DNA of 64,000 bases from Jiella sonneratiae (GCF_017353515.1 NZ_JAFMPY010000013.1:1-64000), one strand, 5' to 3'. Shown: positions 27,230 to 37,104, numbered from the stretch's first letter. Notes: generated by a model not told the origin, from the letters alone. A program made the numbers and translations.

Positions 27230-30130
27230 ATGCCCCTCGCGAAGCTCCGCCGGCTGGTCGTCGGCCTCGTGCTTCTCGCCGTCTTCCTGGTGGCGGCGGG
27301 CGCGCCGACGCCGGCGCGGGCGCTGGAGCCGGTCGGGGTCTCCAAGGACGACGTCGCCATCGACCTGAAGCCGGCGACCGACCTCTATTTCGGCCAGGGC
27401 CGCAATTTCCAGGTGACCACCGTTCCCGGCGCCGACGGCATCGTCCGGCGCATCGAGGTCGAGGCGAAATCCGCCGCCGCCTCAGGCAACTGGGCGGTCT
27501 TCGCGCTTGCCAACAACACCGACGACCAGATCGACCGGCTGGTCGTCGCCTCGCATTTCCGGCTGGTCGGCTCGGGAATCCTCTCGCCGGATCTCGGCTC
27601 GCAGCGGATCGCCTCGATCACGCCGAGCCAGGGCTTCGCGCTGGAACGCCAGGCGAGCAGCGACGCCGACGTCTTCCTCGTCACGCTCGATCCCGGCTCG
27701 GTGGTGACCTTCGTCGCCGAACTGACGAGTTCGCGGCTTCCCGAGCTCAGGCTCTGGGACCCCAACGGCTACAAGGACACGATCAACGCCTTCACCCTCT
27801 ATCGCGGCATCGTGCTCGGCATCGCCGGCCTGCTCGCGGTGTTCCTGACGATCCTCTTCGTCGTCAAGGGGTCGGCGATGTTCCCCGCCGCCGCGGCGCT
27901 CGCTTGGGCGGTGCTCGCCTATATCTGCATCGACTTCGACTTCTGGCAGAAGCTCCTGCCGCTCGCCCCAGGCCAGGAGCGGATCTGGCGCGCCTGGACC
28001 GAGGTCGCCCTCGCCTTCACGCTGGCGATGTTCCTGTTCGCCTATCTCAACCTCAACCGCTGGCACCGGGCGCTGTCGATCACCCTGCTCGTCTGGCTGA
28101 CGCTGCTCGCCGGGCTCGGCGGTCTCGCCGCCTTCGAGCCCGTCGCCGCCTCGGGGATCGCGCGGCTGTCCCTGGCGGCGACCGCCGGCATCGGCCTCGC
28201 GCTGATCGTCGGGCTGGCGTTTCAGGGCTTCGACCGCGCCGTCATGCTGATCCCCACCTGGTGCCTGATCATCCTCTGGCTCGCCGCGAGCTGGATGACC
28301 GTCACCGGCCGGATCGACAACGACATCATCCAGCCGGCGCTCGGCGGCGGCCTCGTCCTCATCGTCCTCCTCATCGGCTTCACGGTGATGCAGCACGGCT
28401 TTGCCGGCGGCAGCTTCGCGCAGGGGCTGCTGTCGGACATGGAGCGGCGCTCGCTCGCTCTCGCAGGGGCCGGCGACGCGGTGTTCGACTGGGACGTCTC
28501 GCGCGACCGGATCTTCCTCGACGCCGACGGCGACACCCTCTCCGGCATGCCGATCGCGGCGATGAACGGCGCCGCGCGCGACTGGCTCCCCGTCCTTCAT
28601 CCCGACGACCGCGACCGCTTCAAACTGACCTTCGACACGGTGATCGAGCATCGCCGCGGCCGCATCGTCCAGGAATTCCGCGTCGCCGACGAGGACGGCC
28701 ATTATCACTGGATGCAGCTGAGGGCCCGTCCCGTGCTCGGTTCGGACGGCGAGGTGGTGCGCTGCGTCGGCACGCTGAAGGACGTCACCGATCTGAAGAA
28801 GGCGGAGGAGCGGCTGCTCCACGACGCGCTGCACGACCAGTTGACCGGGCTTCCGAACCGCGAGCTGTTCCGCGACCGGCTGGAGGCGATCGGGATCCTC
28901 GCCGCGACACGCGACGACGTCCGCCCGACGATCTTCGTCATCGACGTCGACCGCTTCAAGCAGGTCAACGACGATTTCGGCCTCGCCGTCGGCGACACCA
29001 TCCTTCTGACCGTCGGGCGGCGGCTGAAGCGCATCCTGAAGCCGCAGGATTCGCTCGCCCGGCTCGGCGGCGACCAGTTCGGCCTGATCCTCGTCTCGGA
29101 GAGCGACGTCGCCGCCGTCGCGGCCTTCGCCGAATCGCTGCGCGAGGCGATCAAGGCGCCGATCGCGCTCGCCGGCCGCGAGATCGTGCTCACCGGCTCG
29201 ATCGGCCTCTCCGGCTGGGCCGAGGGAGCGACCAGCGAGGAGACGCTGAAGGAGGCCGAACTCGCGATGTATCAGGCCAAGCGGTTCGGCGGCGACCGGA
29301 TCGAGCCGTTCCGCCCGGCCTACAAGACCATCGGCGCGGGCAGGCTGCAGCTCGAATCCGACCTTCGCCGCGCCTTCGAGCGCTCCGAACTGTCGCTGGC
29401 CTTCCAGCCGATCGTCGATCTCGCGGCCGAGACCGTCGCCGGCTTCGAGGCGCTGCTGCGCTGGGAGCATCCGCGCCGCGGGACGATCTCGCCGGCGGAA
29501 TTCATCCCGATCGCCGAGAACACCGGCCTGATCGTCAGCCTCGGCCAGTTCGCCCTCGAGGAGGCGGCCAAGCGGCTCGGCGACCTGCACCGGGCGACCG
29601 GCGACGAGAGCTTCTTCATGTCGGTCAACATCTCCAGCCGGCAGCTGATCCGCCAGGACCTCATCGCCGACGTCAAAAGCGTCCTCGAGCGCTACAAGCT
29701 GGCGCCTTCCGTCCTGAAGCTGGAACTGACCGAATCGATGGTGATGGACAATCCGGAGCGCTCCGCGCGGCTGCTCGCCCGGCTGCGCGAGCTCGGCGTC
29801 GGCCTTTCGCTCGACGACTTCGGCACCGGCCATTCCTCGCTTGCCTATCTGATGCGCTTTCCCTTCGACACGTTGAAGATCGACCAGTCGTTCCTGCGCA
29901 ACAACAGCCAGCCGCAGCGGCCGATCATCCTGCATTCGATCGTCACCATGGCCCACGATCTCGGCCTGAGGGTCGTGGCGGAAGGCGTCGAGAGCGAGAG
30001 CGACATCGTCCAGCTGAAGCAGCTCAACTGCGAATACGCCCAGAGCTTCGCCTTCTCGCCGCCGCTCAACTTCGAAATGGCGCGGCGGCTGCTGGTCGAT
30101 CGCTCCGCCAGCCTGAAGCGCGCGAGCTGA
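27230..30130 (+). CDS. Seven-TM sensor with PAS, degenerate GGDEF (GGDQF) and intact EAL domains
   Basis: From ATG 27230 the product is 966 residues: signal peptide (LVVGLVLLAVFLVAAGAPTPARA), a periplasmic sensor region of about 150 residues, seven membrane helices (about 185-400), a PAS domain (DAVFDWDVSRDRIFLD), then GGDEF and EAL domains. The GGDEF site reads RLGGDQFGLIL, Glu replaced by Gln, so cyclase activity is doubtful. The EAL domain keeps FEALLRWEHP, ELTESMVMDN, SLDDFGTGHSSL, LKIDQSFL and VAEGVES, consistent with an active c-di-GMP phosphodiesterase. The frame is open upstream to GTG 27077; the signal peptide and AGGAAGG favour 27230. Confidence 0.88.
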   Translation: MPLAKLRRLVVGLVLLAVFLVAAGAPTPARALEPVGVSKDDVAIDLKPATDLYFGQGRNFQVTTVPGADGIVRRIEVEAKSAAASGNWAVFALANNTDDQIDRLVVASHFRLVGSGILSPDLGSQRIASITPSQGFALERQASSDADVFLVTLDPGSVVTFVAELTSSRLPELRLWDPNGYKDTINAFTLYRGIVLGIAGLLAVFLTILFVVKGSAMFPAAAALAWAVLAYICIDFDFWQKLLPLAPGQERIWRAWTEVALAFTLAMFLFAYLNLNRWHRALSITLLVWLTLLAGLGGLAAFEPVAASGIARLSLAATAGIGLALIVGLAFQGFDRAVMLIPTWCLIILWLAASWMTVTGRIDNDIIQPALGGGLVLIVLLIGFTVMQHGFAGGSFAQGLLSDMERRSLALAGAGDAVFDWDVSRDRIFLDADGDTLSGMPIAAMNGAARDWLPVLHPDDRDRFKLTFDTVIEHRRGRIVQEFRVADEDGHYHWMQLRARPVLGSDGEVVRCVGTLKDVTDLKKAEERLLHDALHDQLTGLPNRELFRDRLEAIGILAATRDDVRPTIFVIDVDRFKQVNDDFGLAVGDTILLTVGRRLKRILKPQDSLARLGGDQFGLILVSESDVAAVAAFAESLREAIKAPIALAGREIVLTGSIGLSGWAEGATSEETLKEAELAMYQAKRFGGDRIEPFRPAYKTIGAGRLQLESDLRRAFERSELSLAFQPIVDLAAETVAGFEALLRWEHPRRGTISPAEFIPIAENTGLIVSLGQFALEEAAKRLGDLHRATGDESFFMSVNISSRQLIRQDLIADVKSVLERYKLAPSVLKLELTESMVMDNPERSARLLARLRELGVGLSLDDFGTGHSSLAYLMRFPFDTLKIDQSFLRNNSQPQRPIILHSIVTMAHDLGLRVVAEGVESESDIVQLKQLNCEYAQSFAFSPPLNFEMARRLLVDRSASLKRAS

Positions 30131-30257
30131 GGGGAACGCCTCGGGTTATCCGCAGAACGCTGCCGTGGCGGCTGGCGTCAAGCCATCGCGTCACGCCTGC
30201 GTCTTCCAGGCAGCGCCCGAAAACCGGGACCGCCCCCCGTCACACGACGGAGTGCCG

Positions 30258-30872
30258 TCAGGCATGCCCCGCTTCGCCGGCGAGGAAGACCGGCTCGATG
30301 CCGAGAAGGCCGAGGGCGCGCTTGTACTTCGCCTCGAGGTCGGTGTCGAAGACGATGCCGAGATCGGCCTTGCAGGTCAGCCAGCCATTCGCGGCGATTT
30401 CCTCCTCGAGCTGGCCGGGCGCCCAGCCGGAATAGCCGAGCGCCATGATCGCCGTCTTCGGACCGACGCCCTCCGAGATGGCGCGCAGGATGTCGACCGT
30501 CGGGGTCAGCGCGATGTTCTCGGCGACATGGACGGTGGATTCGGAATCGTAGTCGTCGGAATGCAGGACGAAGCCCCGCCCTTTCTCCACCGGCCCGCCG
30601 ATGCAGACAGACACCTCGCGGCCGCCGGAAGGCAGGCGGATGTCGCCTTCGCTCTCGACGATGCCGAGCTGGGTCAGGAGGGCCGGAAAGCTCATCGGCT
30701 GCGACTTGTTGATGATGAAGCCCATCGCGCCGTTGGGAGAATGCGCGCAGACATAGATCACGGTTCCGGCGAAGGGCTCGTCGCTGATCGCCGGCATGGC
30801 GATGAGGAAATGCCCCTCGAGCGAGTTGGCGACCTCACCTGCCTCGGAGTCGAAATCGATATCGAGCTTCAT
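30258..30872 (-). CDS. YqgE/AlgH family protein (DUF179)
   Basis: The 204-residue product carries the family hallmarks LEGHFLIAMPAISDEPFAGTVIYVCAHSPNGAMGFIINK and, further on, IALTPTVDILRAISEGVGPK and GYSGWAPGQLEEEIAANGWL. YqgE/AlgH proteins are conserved cytosolic proteins of poorly defined, possibly regulatory, function. It is divergent from the DsbD-like gene and peroxiredoxin, a common rhizobial neighbourhood. ATG 30872. Confidence 0.9.
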   Translation of the reverse strand: MKLDIDFDSEAGEVANSLEGHFLIAMPAISDEPFAGTVIYVCAHSPNGAMGFIINKSQPMSFPALLTQLGIVESEGDIRLPSGGREVSVCIGGPVEKGRGFVLHSDDYDSESTVHVAENIALTPTVDILRAISEGVGPKTAIMALGYSGWAPGQLEEEIAANGWLTCKADLGIVFDTDLEAKYKRALGLLGIEPVFLAGEAGHA

Positions 30873-31144
30873 ACTTCCTCACCGCACAGTTTGCGACAGC
30901 GAAACCTTCGATGACGTGGCACTCCTCGCGACGACGCCGCTCCATGGACACCGGGCCGCCCTCGCGCCGTGACCGGCCGTCTCGGAAGACCGGCGGCCTC
31001 CACCGCGACGTCCGGCACGACTTCGGGCCACCGCCGGGCCACCGTCCCTGAAACGAAGGTGGCATTCGCATCGAACTATGACCAGAGCGAAATTGTCACG
31101 AGCATTCCGAATTCGACAAAAAGCCGTTATCTCCCCATGGAACA

Positions 31145-32083
31145 ATGGAAATGAGACCGTCCATGCAGATCCGCCGAACCGCAGGCGAGAGCACCGTCGA
31201 AAAGCCCCGCCGCCGATTTCGGGCCGGGCCGGCCTTTCTGGGGGCGACGACGAGCGCCGCCCGGGCGGCACTCGCGGCGATCGCCATGTCTTCCGCCGGC
31301 CTCGCCACGCTGCCCGCCGCCGCCGCGGGCCAGGATGCGACGTTCCAGAACGACGAGGTGACGCTGCAGCTGGTCAGGGCGGCGGACCCGGTGGACGACA
31401 AGGTTCGTACCGCGCTCCTCGTGTCGCTTGCTCCCGGCTGGCACAGCTACTGGCTCGACCCGGGGGCGTCCGGCGTCCCGCCGCAGATCGACCTTTCCGC
31501 GACGAAGGGCGCCGGCAGCGTCCGGCAGCGGCTGCCGGCGCCGCGGCGTTTCGGCGAGGGAGAGACCCGGGCGAACGGCTACGAGGGCGAAGCCGCCTTC
31601 GCTTACGAGATCGCTCCGGAAAAGGGCGCGACGATCGGAACGGTGAAGGCCACGGTCTTCATGGGCGTCTGCAAGGAGATCTGCATTCCGGTGACGGCTG
31701 AGCTTGCGACCGACGGCAGCGACCCGGCAGCCGAGGCAGCTGTCGCGGCGGCCTTCGCCGCGCTTCCCGAGGAGGCGCCGGACGGCGCCGTCACCGTCTC
31801 GGCGGCCGGCGACGGGAAGACGCTGCGTGTCGCCGTGAAGAACGCTGCTGCCGAAGGGACGTCCGGCGACACGCCGGACCTCTTCGTCACCTCCGGCGAC
31901 GGCTGGTTCTTCGACGAGCCGACCGTGGCGGAGCGGACGGACGACGCCACGGTCTTCGACGTGCCGGTCGTCGAAAGCCCCGCTAGTACGGCGACAGCGC
32001 CGGCCAGCGTCGACGTCCTCGTCACCGCCGGCGGCGGCCGGGGCGTCGAGGCGCGCTCCGTGCCGGTCTCGCCCGGAAGCTGA
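31145..32083 (+). CDS. Secreted DsbD N-terminal-domain (thiol-disulfide interchange) protein
   Basis: The 312-residue product has a Tat-unlike signal region (AALAAIAMSSAGLATLPAAAAG) after a basic N-terminus. A DsbD alpha-type immunoglobulin domain follows: WHSYWLDPGASGVPPQIDLS, and the redox pair CKEIC in VFMGVCKEICIPV. It lacks the membrane and thioredoxin domains of full DsbD, so it probably accepts electrons from a separate partner in the periplasm. ATG 31160 is an alternative start. It is followed by a peroxiredoxin gene, which fits a redox role but does not prove it. Confidence 0.82.
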   Translation: MEMRPSMQIRRTAGESTVEKPRRRFRAGPAFLGATTSAARAALAAIAMSSAGLATLPAAAAGQDATFQNDEVTLQLVRAADPVDDKVRTALLVSLAPGWHSYWLDPGASGVPPQIDLSATKGAGSVRQRLPAPRRFGEGETRANGYEGEAAFAYEIAPEKGATIGTVKATVFMGVCKEICIPVTAELATDGSDPAAEAAVAAAFAALPEEAPDGAVTVSAAGDGKTLRVAVKNAAAEGTSGDTPDLFVTSGDGWFFDEPTVAERTDDATVFDVPVVESPASTATAPASVDVLVTAGGGRGVEARSVPVSPGS

Positions 32084-32243
32084 GGGCCGGCGGCGGGCGG
32101 CGTTTTGCGCCGCGCGCGCCTGCGTCGATTTGCACCAGCGGGCCGGGCTGCGCTGGACAAGCGCCGCGGCGACGCCAGTTCGATGCTCGGCGGGCCGCAG
32201 CAGCGCACGCCGCCCAACGATTTCTCCGAGGGGAGCATCCGCC

Positions 32244-32729
32244 ATGACCATCGCCGTCGGGGACAAGATCCCGAACGCCACCGTCAAGACCCGCACCGAG
32301 GACGGCCCGGCCGACCTTTCGACCAACGAGATCTTTTCGGGCAAGACCGTCGTCCTGTTCGGCGTTCCGGGGGCCTTCACCCCGACATGCTCGATGAACC
32401 ACCTGCCCGGCTTCATCACCCATAACGACGAGTTCCGGCAGAAGGGCGTCGACACCATCGCCGTCGTCGCGGTCAACGACATCTTCGTCATGGGCGCCTG
32501 GGAGAAGGCGAGCGAGGCGGGGGGAAAGATCCTCTTCCTGTCGGACGGCAACGGCGACTTCACCAGAGCGCTGGGGCTCGACATCGACCTCTCGGTCGCC
32601 GGCCTCGGCGTCCGCTCCAAGCGCTATTCGATGCTCGTCGAAGACGGCACGGTGAAGCAGCTCAACATCGAGGAAAGCCCCGGCCAGGCCGACAAGTCGA
32701 GCGCCGAGGCGCTGCTCGAACAGATGTGA
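32244..32729 (+). CDS. Peroxiredoxin (Prx5/hybrid type)
   Basis: The 161-residue thiol peroxidase has the peroxidatic cysteine in FGVPGAFTPTCSMNHLPGF, and NDIFVMGAWEKASEAGGKILFLSDGNGDFTRALG, typical of the Prx5 group. These reduce hydrogen peroxide and alkyl hydroperoxides using glutaredoxin or thioredoxin. ATG 32244 has GAGGGGAGC upstream. The gene is complete and of normal length. Confidence 0.92.
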   Translation: MTIAVGDKIPNATVKTRTEDGPADLSTNEIFSGKTVVLFGVPGAFTPTCSMNHLPGFITHNDEFRQKGVDTIAVVAVNDIFVMGAWEKASEAGGKILFLSDGNGDFTRALGLDIDLSVAGLGVRSKRYSMLVEDGTVKQLNIEESPGQADKSSAEALLEQM

Positions 32730-32859
32730 CGCCGCAGGCGGGGCCGGAGCGGGCGCGAGCCGCCATTGGCCAGCGCGCGATCGGTCGAATGACGCGGCGC
32801 ATTCGACCGCTGGCCCTGAGCGCCGCCGCCGCTCTTCCTTCGCCGCGGCTGCCCGTGCC

Positions 32860-33903
32860 TCAATGCGCCGAGATGAAGGCCGTCAGGATCTCGCGGGCGG
32901 CATGAAGATCGCGCTTGTCGATCATCTCTGCGACGGTGTGGATGTAGCGGGTCCCGACGACGATGCCGATCGCCCGCGCTCCGGCGCCGGTCTGCTGGGC
33001 TGCCGCGCCGTCCTGTCCGCCCTTGGCGAGGATGGTGCGCTGGCAAGCGATGCCCCGCTCTTTCGCCAGCGTCTCGATCTCCTTCACGAGGCCGTAGTCG
33101 GCGATGAAGGAGCCGTCCTTCATGTGCAGGCCGAAGCCCTCGCCCTGGACCGTCGTGCGGTCTTTTTCGGGAACGCCCGGCGTGTCGCAGGACAGCGTCG
33201 TGTCGACGCCGATGGCGATGTCCGGTTTGACGCCGTAGGAGGCCGTCTTGGCGCCCCTGAGGCCAACCTCCTCCTGCGCGGTGAAGGCGACGGTCAGTTC
33301 GCAGTCGTGGGAATGCCCGTCCTCGACCAGCTTGCGCACCGCCTCGATCCCCAGCCAGCAGGCGATTCGGTTGTCGAGCGCCTTGGAGACGATCTTTTCG
33401 CCCATCTCCTCGAAGGGCTCGTTCATCACGACGTAGTCGCCGATCCGGATCCTCTCCTTCGCCGCCGTTCCGAGACCGGTGTCGACGACGAACTCGTTCG
33501 GCTCCGGCATCTTCTTGCGCTCGTCGGGCGACTGGATGTGGATCGGCTTGCCCTCGGCGTTCATCACGCCCTTGATGTCGCCGTCCTCGGTGCAGACGAG
33601 GACGCGGCGGGAGAAAAGGTTGCGCGGATCGAAGCCGCCGACCGGATCGACATGGACGAAGCCCTTGTCGGTGACGTGGCTGACGAGGAAGCCGATCTCG
33701 TCCATGTGGCAGAGGAGGAGCAACTTCTGCGGCGTGTCGCCCTTGCCCTTGCCCTTGCGCCTGCAGATCAGCGAGCCGAGGGCATCGATACGGATCTCGT
33801 CGAAGAGGCCGCCGACCTCGGCTTCGATCAGCGCGCGCACGCGGGTTTCGCGGCCGGGAACGCCCGGCGTTTCGCAGAGCCGCTTGAGGAGGTCGAGATT
33901 CAT
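32860..33903 (-). CDS. M42-family aminopeptidase
   Basis: The 347-residue enzyme begins MNLDLLKRLCETPGVPGRET and has the M42 metal-site sequences LLLLCHMDEIGFLV (His and Asp), DNRIACWLGIEA (bridging Asp), FTAQEEVGLRGA (Glu pair) and GVDTTLSCDTPGVPE. Such di-zinc or cobalt aminopeptidases are cytosolic, form tetrahedral dodecamers and degrade peptides. The frame continues upstream to 33945, but ATG 33903 with GGAAC matches the family start. It converges with the peroxiredoxin gene across 130 bases that show no clear terminator. Confidence 0.9.
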   Translation of the reverse strand: MNLDLLKRLCETPGVPGRETRVRALIEAEVGGLFDEIRIDALGSLICRRKGKGKGDTPQKLLLLCHMDEIGFLVSHVTDKGFVHVDPVGGFDPRNLFSRRVLVCTEDGDIKGVMNAEGKPIHIQSPDERKKMPEPNEFVVDTGLGTAAKERIRIGDYVVMNEPFEEMGEKIVSKALDNRIACWLGIEAVRKLVEDGHSHDCELTVAFTAQEEVGLRGAKTASYGVKPDIAIGVDTTLSCDTPGVPEKDRTTVQGEGFGLHMKDGSFIADYGLVKEIETLAKERGIACQRTILAKGGQDGAAAQQTGAGARAIGIVVGTRYIHTVAEMIDKRDLHAAREILTAFISAH

Positions 33904-34068
33904 CGATTCAGTTCCTTGGAATTCTGGATTGCGGGCGAATGCCACACGCCTTCGTTTGGCTGAAATTCGTCCGGGGGAGGCAGATTGCGCCCGAGGTCGG
34001 GATTATTGCCGAGACGAGCACCTTGTCCGACCCGACGGGCGCCGGGACGGCGGTACTCGCAGCGTTTG

Positions 34069-34164
34069 TCAGCGCGAACTGCTGGTGAAGTACAGGGTCG
34101 CAAGCCCGAGTACCAGCAGGCTCACCGGGCCGAGAAGTGCCAGCCAGAGGTTGAGATCGCTCAT
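34069..34164 (-). CDS. 31-residue single-helix membrane micro-protein
   Basis: A short frame encodes MSDLNLWLALLGPVSLLVLG then a short tail, essentially one membrane helix with a polar end (TSSSR). Its ATG (34164) overlaps the stop of the 93-residue membrane protein gene in an ATGA junction, strong evidence of coupled translation. It is too short for most gene finders. Function is unknown; single-helix proteins of this size often modulate a larger membrane partner. Confidence 0.5.
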   Translation of the reverse strand: MSDLNLWLALLGPVSLLVLGLATLYFTSSSR

Positions 34165-34442
34165 TTGCGCAGCGCTCGCTGGAGATAAGATCTTGTCGCC
34201 CAATGTAGGCCCGCGGAGCCCGACAGGCAAACGAGGCTGACGACGCCGAGGCGCCACATCCCGACAGAAAGCGGCTGCTTCGCGTATATGGCAGTGAAAA
34301 CCGGCGCGATGCCACCCACCGCGGCAAGCGCGATGGCGACGCCATTGACATAGCTCGCCGTCAACTTGGCAGCCTCGCGGCGGGCTTCTTCGTCTCCCGG
34401 CCTGACACGCGTCGTCAATCCCGCGTTCGTCGGCAGCGTCAT
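34161..34442 (-). CDS. Small two-helix membrane protein of unknown function
   Basis: The 93-residue product has a charged N-terminus (RVRPGDEEARREAAKLTASY), then two hydrophobic helices (VNGVAIALAAVGGIAPVFTAIY and LGVVSLVCLSGSAGLHW) and a basic tail. It starts 3 bases after the rnhA stop and ends in an ATGA overlap with the 31-residue ORF, so it belongs to the ispH-thrB-rnhA transcription unit. I recognise no family. Confidence 0.65.
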   Translation of the reverse strand: MTLPTNAGLTTRVRPGDEEARREAAKLTASYVNGVAIALAAVGGIAPVFTAIYAKQPLSVGMWRLGVVSLVCLSGSAGLHWATRSYLQRALRK

Positions 34443-34445
34443 CGC

Positions 34446-34928
34446 TCACTCCGCGGCGGCCGGTCGCCTGCCCTTGCGCTTGAACGGCTCCATGCCGGAT
34501 CGCGCCAGTTCGTCGGCGCGCTCGTTCTCCTCATGGCCGGCATGGCCGCGGACCCAGTGGAAGGTGACGTCGTGACGGTCCTTTTCGCTCTCCAGCGCCT
34601 GCCAGAGCTCGGCATTCTTCACCGGCTTGTTGTCGGCGGTCTTCCAGCCCTTGCGCTTCCAGCCGAAGATCCACTTGGTAATGCCGTCGCGCAGATAGTT
34701 GGAGTCGGAATAAAGATCGACGGCACAGGGCCGGTTCAGCGCCTTCAGCGCCTCGATCGCCGCCGTCAGCTCCATGCGGTTGTTGGTGGTCTCCGCCTCG
34801 CCGCCCTTCAGCTCCTTCTCCTGGCCACGAAAGCGCAGGATCGCGCCCCAGCCGCCCGGGCCCGGATTTCCCGAACAGGCACCGTCGGTGAAGATCTCGA
34901 CGCGGTCGGCGCCGCCTGCCTCGCTCAT
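34446..34928 (-). CDS. rnhA: Ribonuclease HI
   Basis: The 160-residue enzyme cleaves RNA in RNA-DNA hybrids. Catalytic acids are visible: Asp15 in [17 protein letters not shown], Glu53 in [13 protein letters not shown], Asp75 in [10 protein letters not shown], and the C-terminal [19 protein letters not shown] 34928 overlaps the thrB stop (ATGA). The order thrB-rnhA is common in alphaproteobacteria. Confidence 0.95.
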   Translation of the reverse strand: MSEAGGADRVEIFTDGACSGNPGPGGWGAILRFRGQEKELKGGEAETTNNRMELTAAIEALKALNRPCAVDLYSDSNYLRDGITKWIFGWKRKGWKTADNKPVKNAELWQALESEKDRHDVTFHWVRGHAGHEENERADELARSGMEPFKRKGRRPAAAE

Positions 34929-35914
34929 TCGCTTCCTTTCGTCACTTCCGCCCGGTCGAGCCCGTAGGCCGAAGCCTCGCGCACGCCGCGGTGGAAGCGC
35001 AGCTTTCTCAGATATTCGCGCGGATCCTTCTTGGTGACGAAGGAATCGTCCGGCACGTTCAGCCAGTCGTAGAGCCGCGTCAGCAGGAAGCGCATCGAGG
35101 CGCCGCGGCACAGCATCGGCAGCGCCTCGTATTCCCGCGGCGCCAGCGGGCGGACCGAGACGTAGCCGGAAATCAGGGCCCGGCCCTTGGTGACGTTGTA
35201 GGAGCCGTCAGGTTCGAAGCACCAGGCGCCGAGCGTGATGGCGAGGTCGTAGGCGAGAAGGTCGTTGCAGGCGAAGTAGAAGTCGATGAGGCCCGACAGC
35301 TCGCCGGCGAGGAAGAAGACGTTGTCGGGGAAGAGGTCGGCATGGATCACCCCTTCCGGCAGGTCGGCCGGCCAGTTGGCTTCGAAGTCCGCGAGTTCCG
35401 CCTCGATCTCGGCCGACAGACCCGGCTCCACCGTGTCGGCGCGGCCGGCGCAGCTGTCGTAGAGCGGCCGCCAGTCGGCGGGGGCGAGGCCGTTGCGCCG
35501 TGCGATCGGAAAGCTCCGGGCGCTTTCGTGCATCCTCGCCAGCGAAACCCCCACCGCCCGGCACTGCTCGGGGCTCGGGCGCCGCGTCCACATGCCGTCG
35601 AGAAAGGTGAACACCGCGGCCGGCCTGCCGGCGAGCTCGCCGAGGGCATTGCCGGAACGGTCGTGCACCGGCAGCGGGCAGGAGAGGCCGCGCTCGGCCA
35701 GATGCTCCATCAGGCCGATGAAGAACGGCAGATCGCCGCGGTTCACCCGCTTTTCGTAGAGCGTGAGAATGTAGGTGCCGGCGGTGGTGCGCAGCAGGAA
35801 GTTGGAGTTCTCGACGCCCTCGGCGATCCCCTTGTAGCTGGACAGGCTGCCGAGATCGTAGCGGCCGAGAAAGGCGGCGAGATCTTGTTCCGTAACGTCG
35901 GTGTAGACGGCCAA
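34925..35914 (-). CDS. thrB: Homoserine kinase (aminoglycoside-phosphotransferase fold)
   Basis: The 329-residue kinase phosphorylates homoserine for threonine synthesis. It is the APH-fold ThrB of alpha- and gammaproteobacteria rather than the GHMP type. Visible features are [11 protein letters not shown] near the N-terminus, the catalytic loop [11 protein letters not shown], and the metal-binding [17 protein letters not shown]. It starts 5 bases after the ispH stop and overlaps rnhA. The enzyme acting on its product, thrC, is at 23613. Confidence 0.93.
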   Translation of the reverse strand: MAVYTDVTEQDLAAFLGRYDLGSLSSYKGIAEGVENSNFLLRTTAGTYILTLYEKRVNRGDLPFFIGLMEHLAERGLSCPLPVHDRSGNALGELAGRPAAVFTFLDGMWTRRPSPEQCRAVGVSLARMHESARSFPIARRNGLAPADWRPLYDSCAGRADTVEPGLSAEIEAELADFEANWPADLPEGVIHADLFPDNVFFLAGELSGLIDFYFACNDLLAYDLAITLGAWCFEPDGSYNVTKGRALISGYVSVRPLAPREYEALPMLCRGASMRFLLTRLYDWLNVPDDSFVTKKDPREYLRKLRFHRGVREASAYGLDRAEVTKGSE

Positions 35915-35919
35915 GTCGG

Positions 35920-36930
35920 TCAGGCTCCGCCGTTGACGAAGGCCATGTCGGCGCTGGTCAGCGGCACGTCGCGCAGCGCACGCATGACGGGGAAGTTCTC
36001 GTTCTCCTCGGCCGTCTGCACCAGTTCGAGCCGCAGGTCGAAGCGTTCGCGCAAGGCGGCGATGATCGCGTCGACGAGCACCTCCGGCGCCGAGGCCCCG
36101 GCCGACATGCCGACCACCGGATGCTCTTGCGTCAGCATCTCGAACGGAATCTCATCTGGTCCCTCGACGAGAAGGCCGTGCGCCGCCCCGGCCCGCTCGG
36201 CCACCTCGACGAGGCGCCTGGAATTCGACGAGTTGGGCGCGCCGACGATCAGAAACAGATCGCTGCCCTCGGCCGAGGCCTTCACGGCCTCCTGGCGGTT
36301 GGTCGTCGCATAGCAGATCGATTCCGACGAGGGCGCCGTCATCTGCGGAAACTTCGCCTTGAGCGCGGCGACGATGTCCGCCGTGTCGTCCAGCGACAGC
36401 GTCGTCTGGGTGACGAAGCCGAGGGCGGCGGGATCGGCGGGCTCGAAGGCGGCGACATCCGCCACGGTCTCGATCAGGCTGGCGGTGCCGGGCGCGAGCT
36501 GGCCCATTGTTCCGACCACCTCCGGGTGGCCCTTGTGGCCGATCAGCACGACGTGGCGGCCGCGTTTCACGTGCAGCATCGCCTGTTTGTGGACCTTGGA
36601 GACCAGCGGGCAGGTGGCGTCGAGATAGAGCATCTCGCGCGTCGCGGCCGCGGCGGGCACCGATTTCGGCACGCCATGCGCCGAGAACACCACCGGCTGG
36701 CCGTCGTCGGGGATCTCGTCGAGTTCCTTGACGAACACCGCCCCCATGTCGCGCAGCCCGTCGACGACGTATCGGTTGTGGACGATCTCGTGGCGCACAT
36801 AGACCGGCGCGCCGTATTTCTTCAGCGCCAGGACGACGATCTGGATCGCCCGGTCGACGCCGGCGCAGAAGCCGCGCGGCTCGCACAGGCGAAGGGTCAG
36901 CTTCGGCTTTGTCGGCGCGTTGAAGGACAC
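35920..36930 (-). CDS. ispH: 4-hydroxy-3-methylbut-2-enyl diphosphate reductase
   Basis: The 336-residue iron-sulfur enzyme performs the last step of the MEP isoprenoid pathway, giving IPP and DMAPP. Its three cluster cysteines lie in [29 protein letters not shown] and [10 protein letters not shown]. Substrate residues appear in [23 protein letters not shown] and [15 protein letters not shown]. It begins the thrB-rnhA group; 220 bases separate it from surf1 and include a partial palindromic repeat. Confidence 0.95.
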   Translation of the reverse strand: MSFNAPTKPKLTLRLCEPRGFCAGVDRAIQIVVLALKKYGAPVYVRHEIVHNRYVVDGLRDMGAVFVKELDEIPDDGQPVVFSAHGVPKSVPAAAATREMLYLDATCPLVSKVHKQAMLHVKRGRHVVLIGHKGHPEVVGTMGQLAPGTASLIETVADVAAFEPADPAALGFVTQTTLSLDDTADIVAALKAKFPQMTAPSSESICYATTNRQEAVKASAEGSDLFLIVGAPNSSNSRRLVEVAERAGAAHGLLVEGPDEIPFEMLTQEHPVVGMSAGASAPEVLVDAIIAALRERFDLRLELVQTAEENENFPVMRALRDVPLTSADMAFVNGGA

Positions 36931-37079
36931 GGGATCTCCAATGGCGATGGGCGGGCGCCGGGCCTTTCTCGCGAGCCTGCGGCGTCGGCCCGAATGAAGG
37001 CATCCGCCCCCGCCCTGTCAAGCACCGGGCCTCTGCAGCCAGCGCGATCGCTTGAAGGCAGCCGCCGCCACCGACGCTT

Positions 37080-37104
37080 CGATCTCCCCCTTGCGGAGGA
37101 GATC
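37080..37104. repeat. Partial copy of the rhizobial palindromic element
   Basis: CGATCTCCCCCTTGCGGAGG followed by AGATC closely matches the inner part of the right arm of the repeat at 12591-12636 and is itself an inverted repeat. It lies in the 220-base gap between surf1 and ispH. It looks like a remnant or solo half-element. Confidence 0.5.

Noticed and set aside
31096-32620. Overlapping frames opposite the DsbD-like and peroxiredoxin genes
   Set aside because: They are shadows of two genes with clear family motifs.
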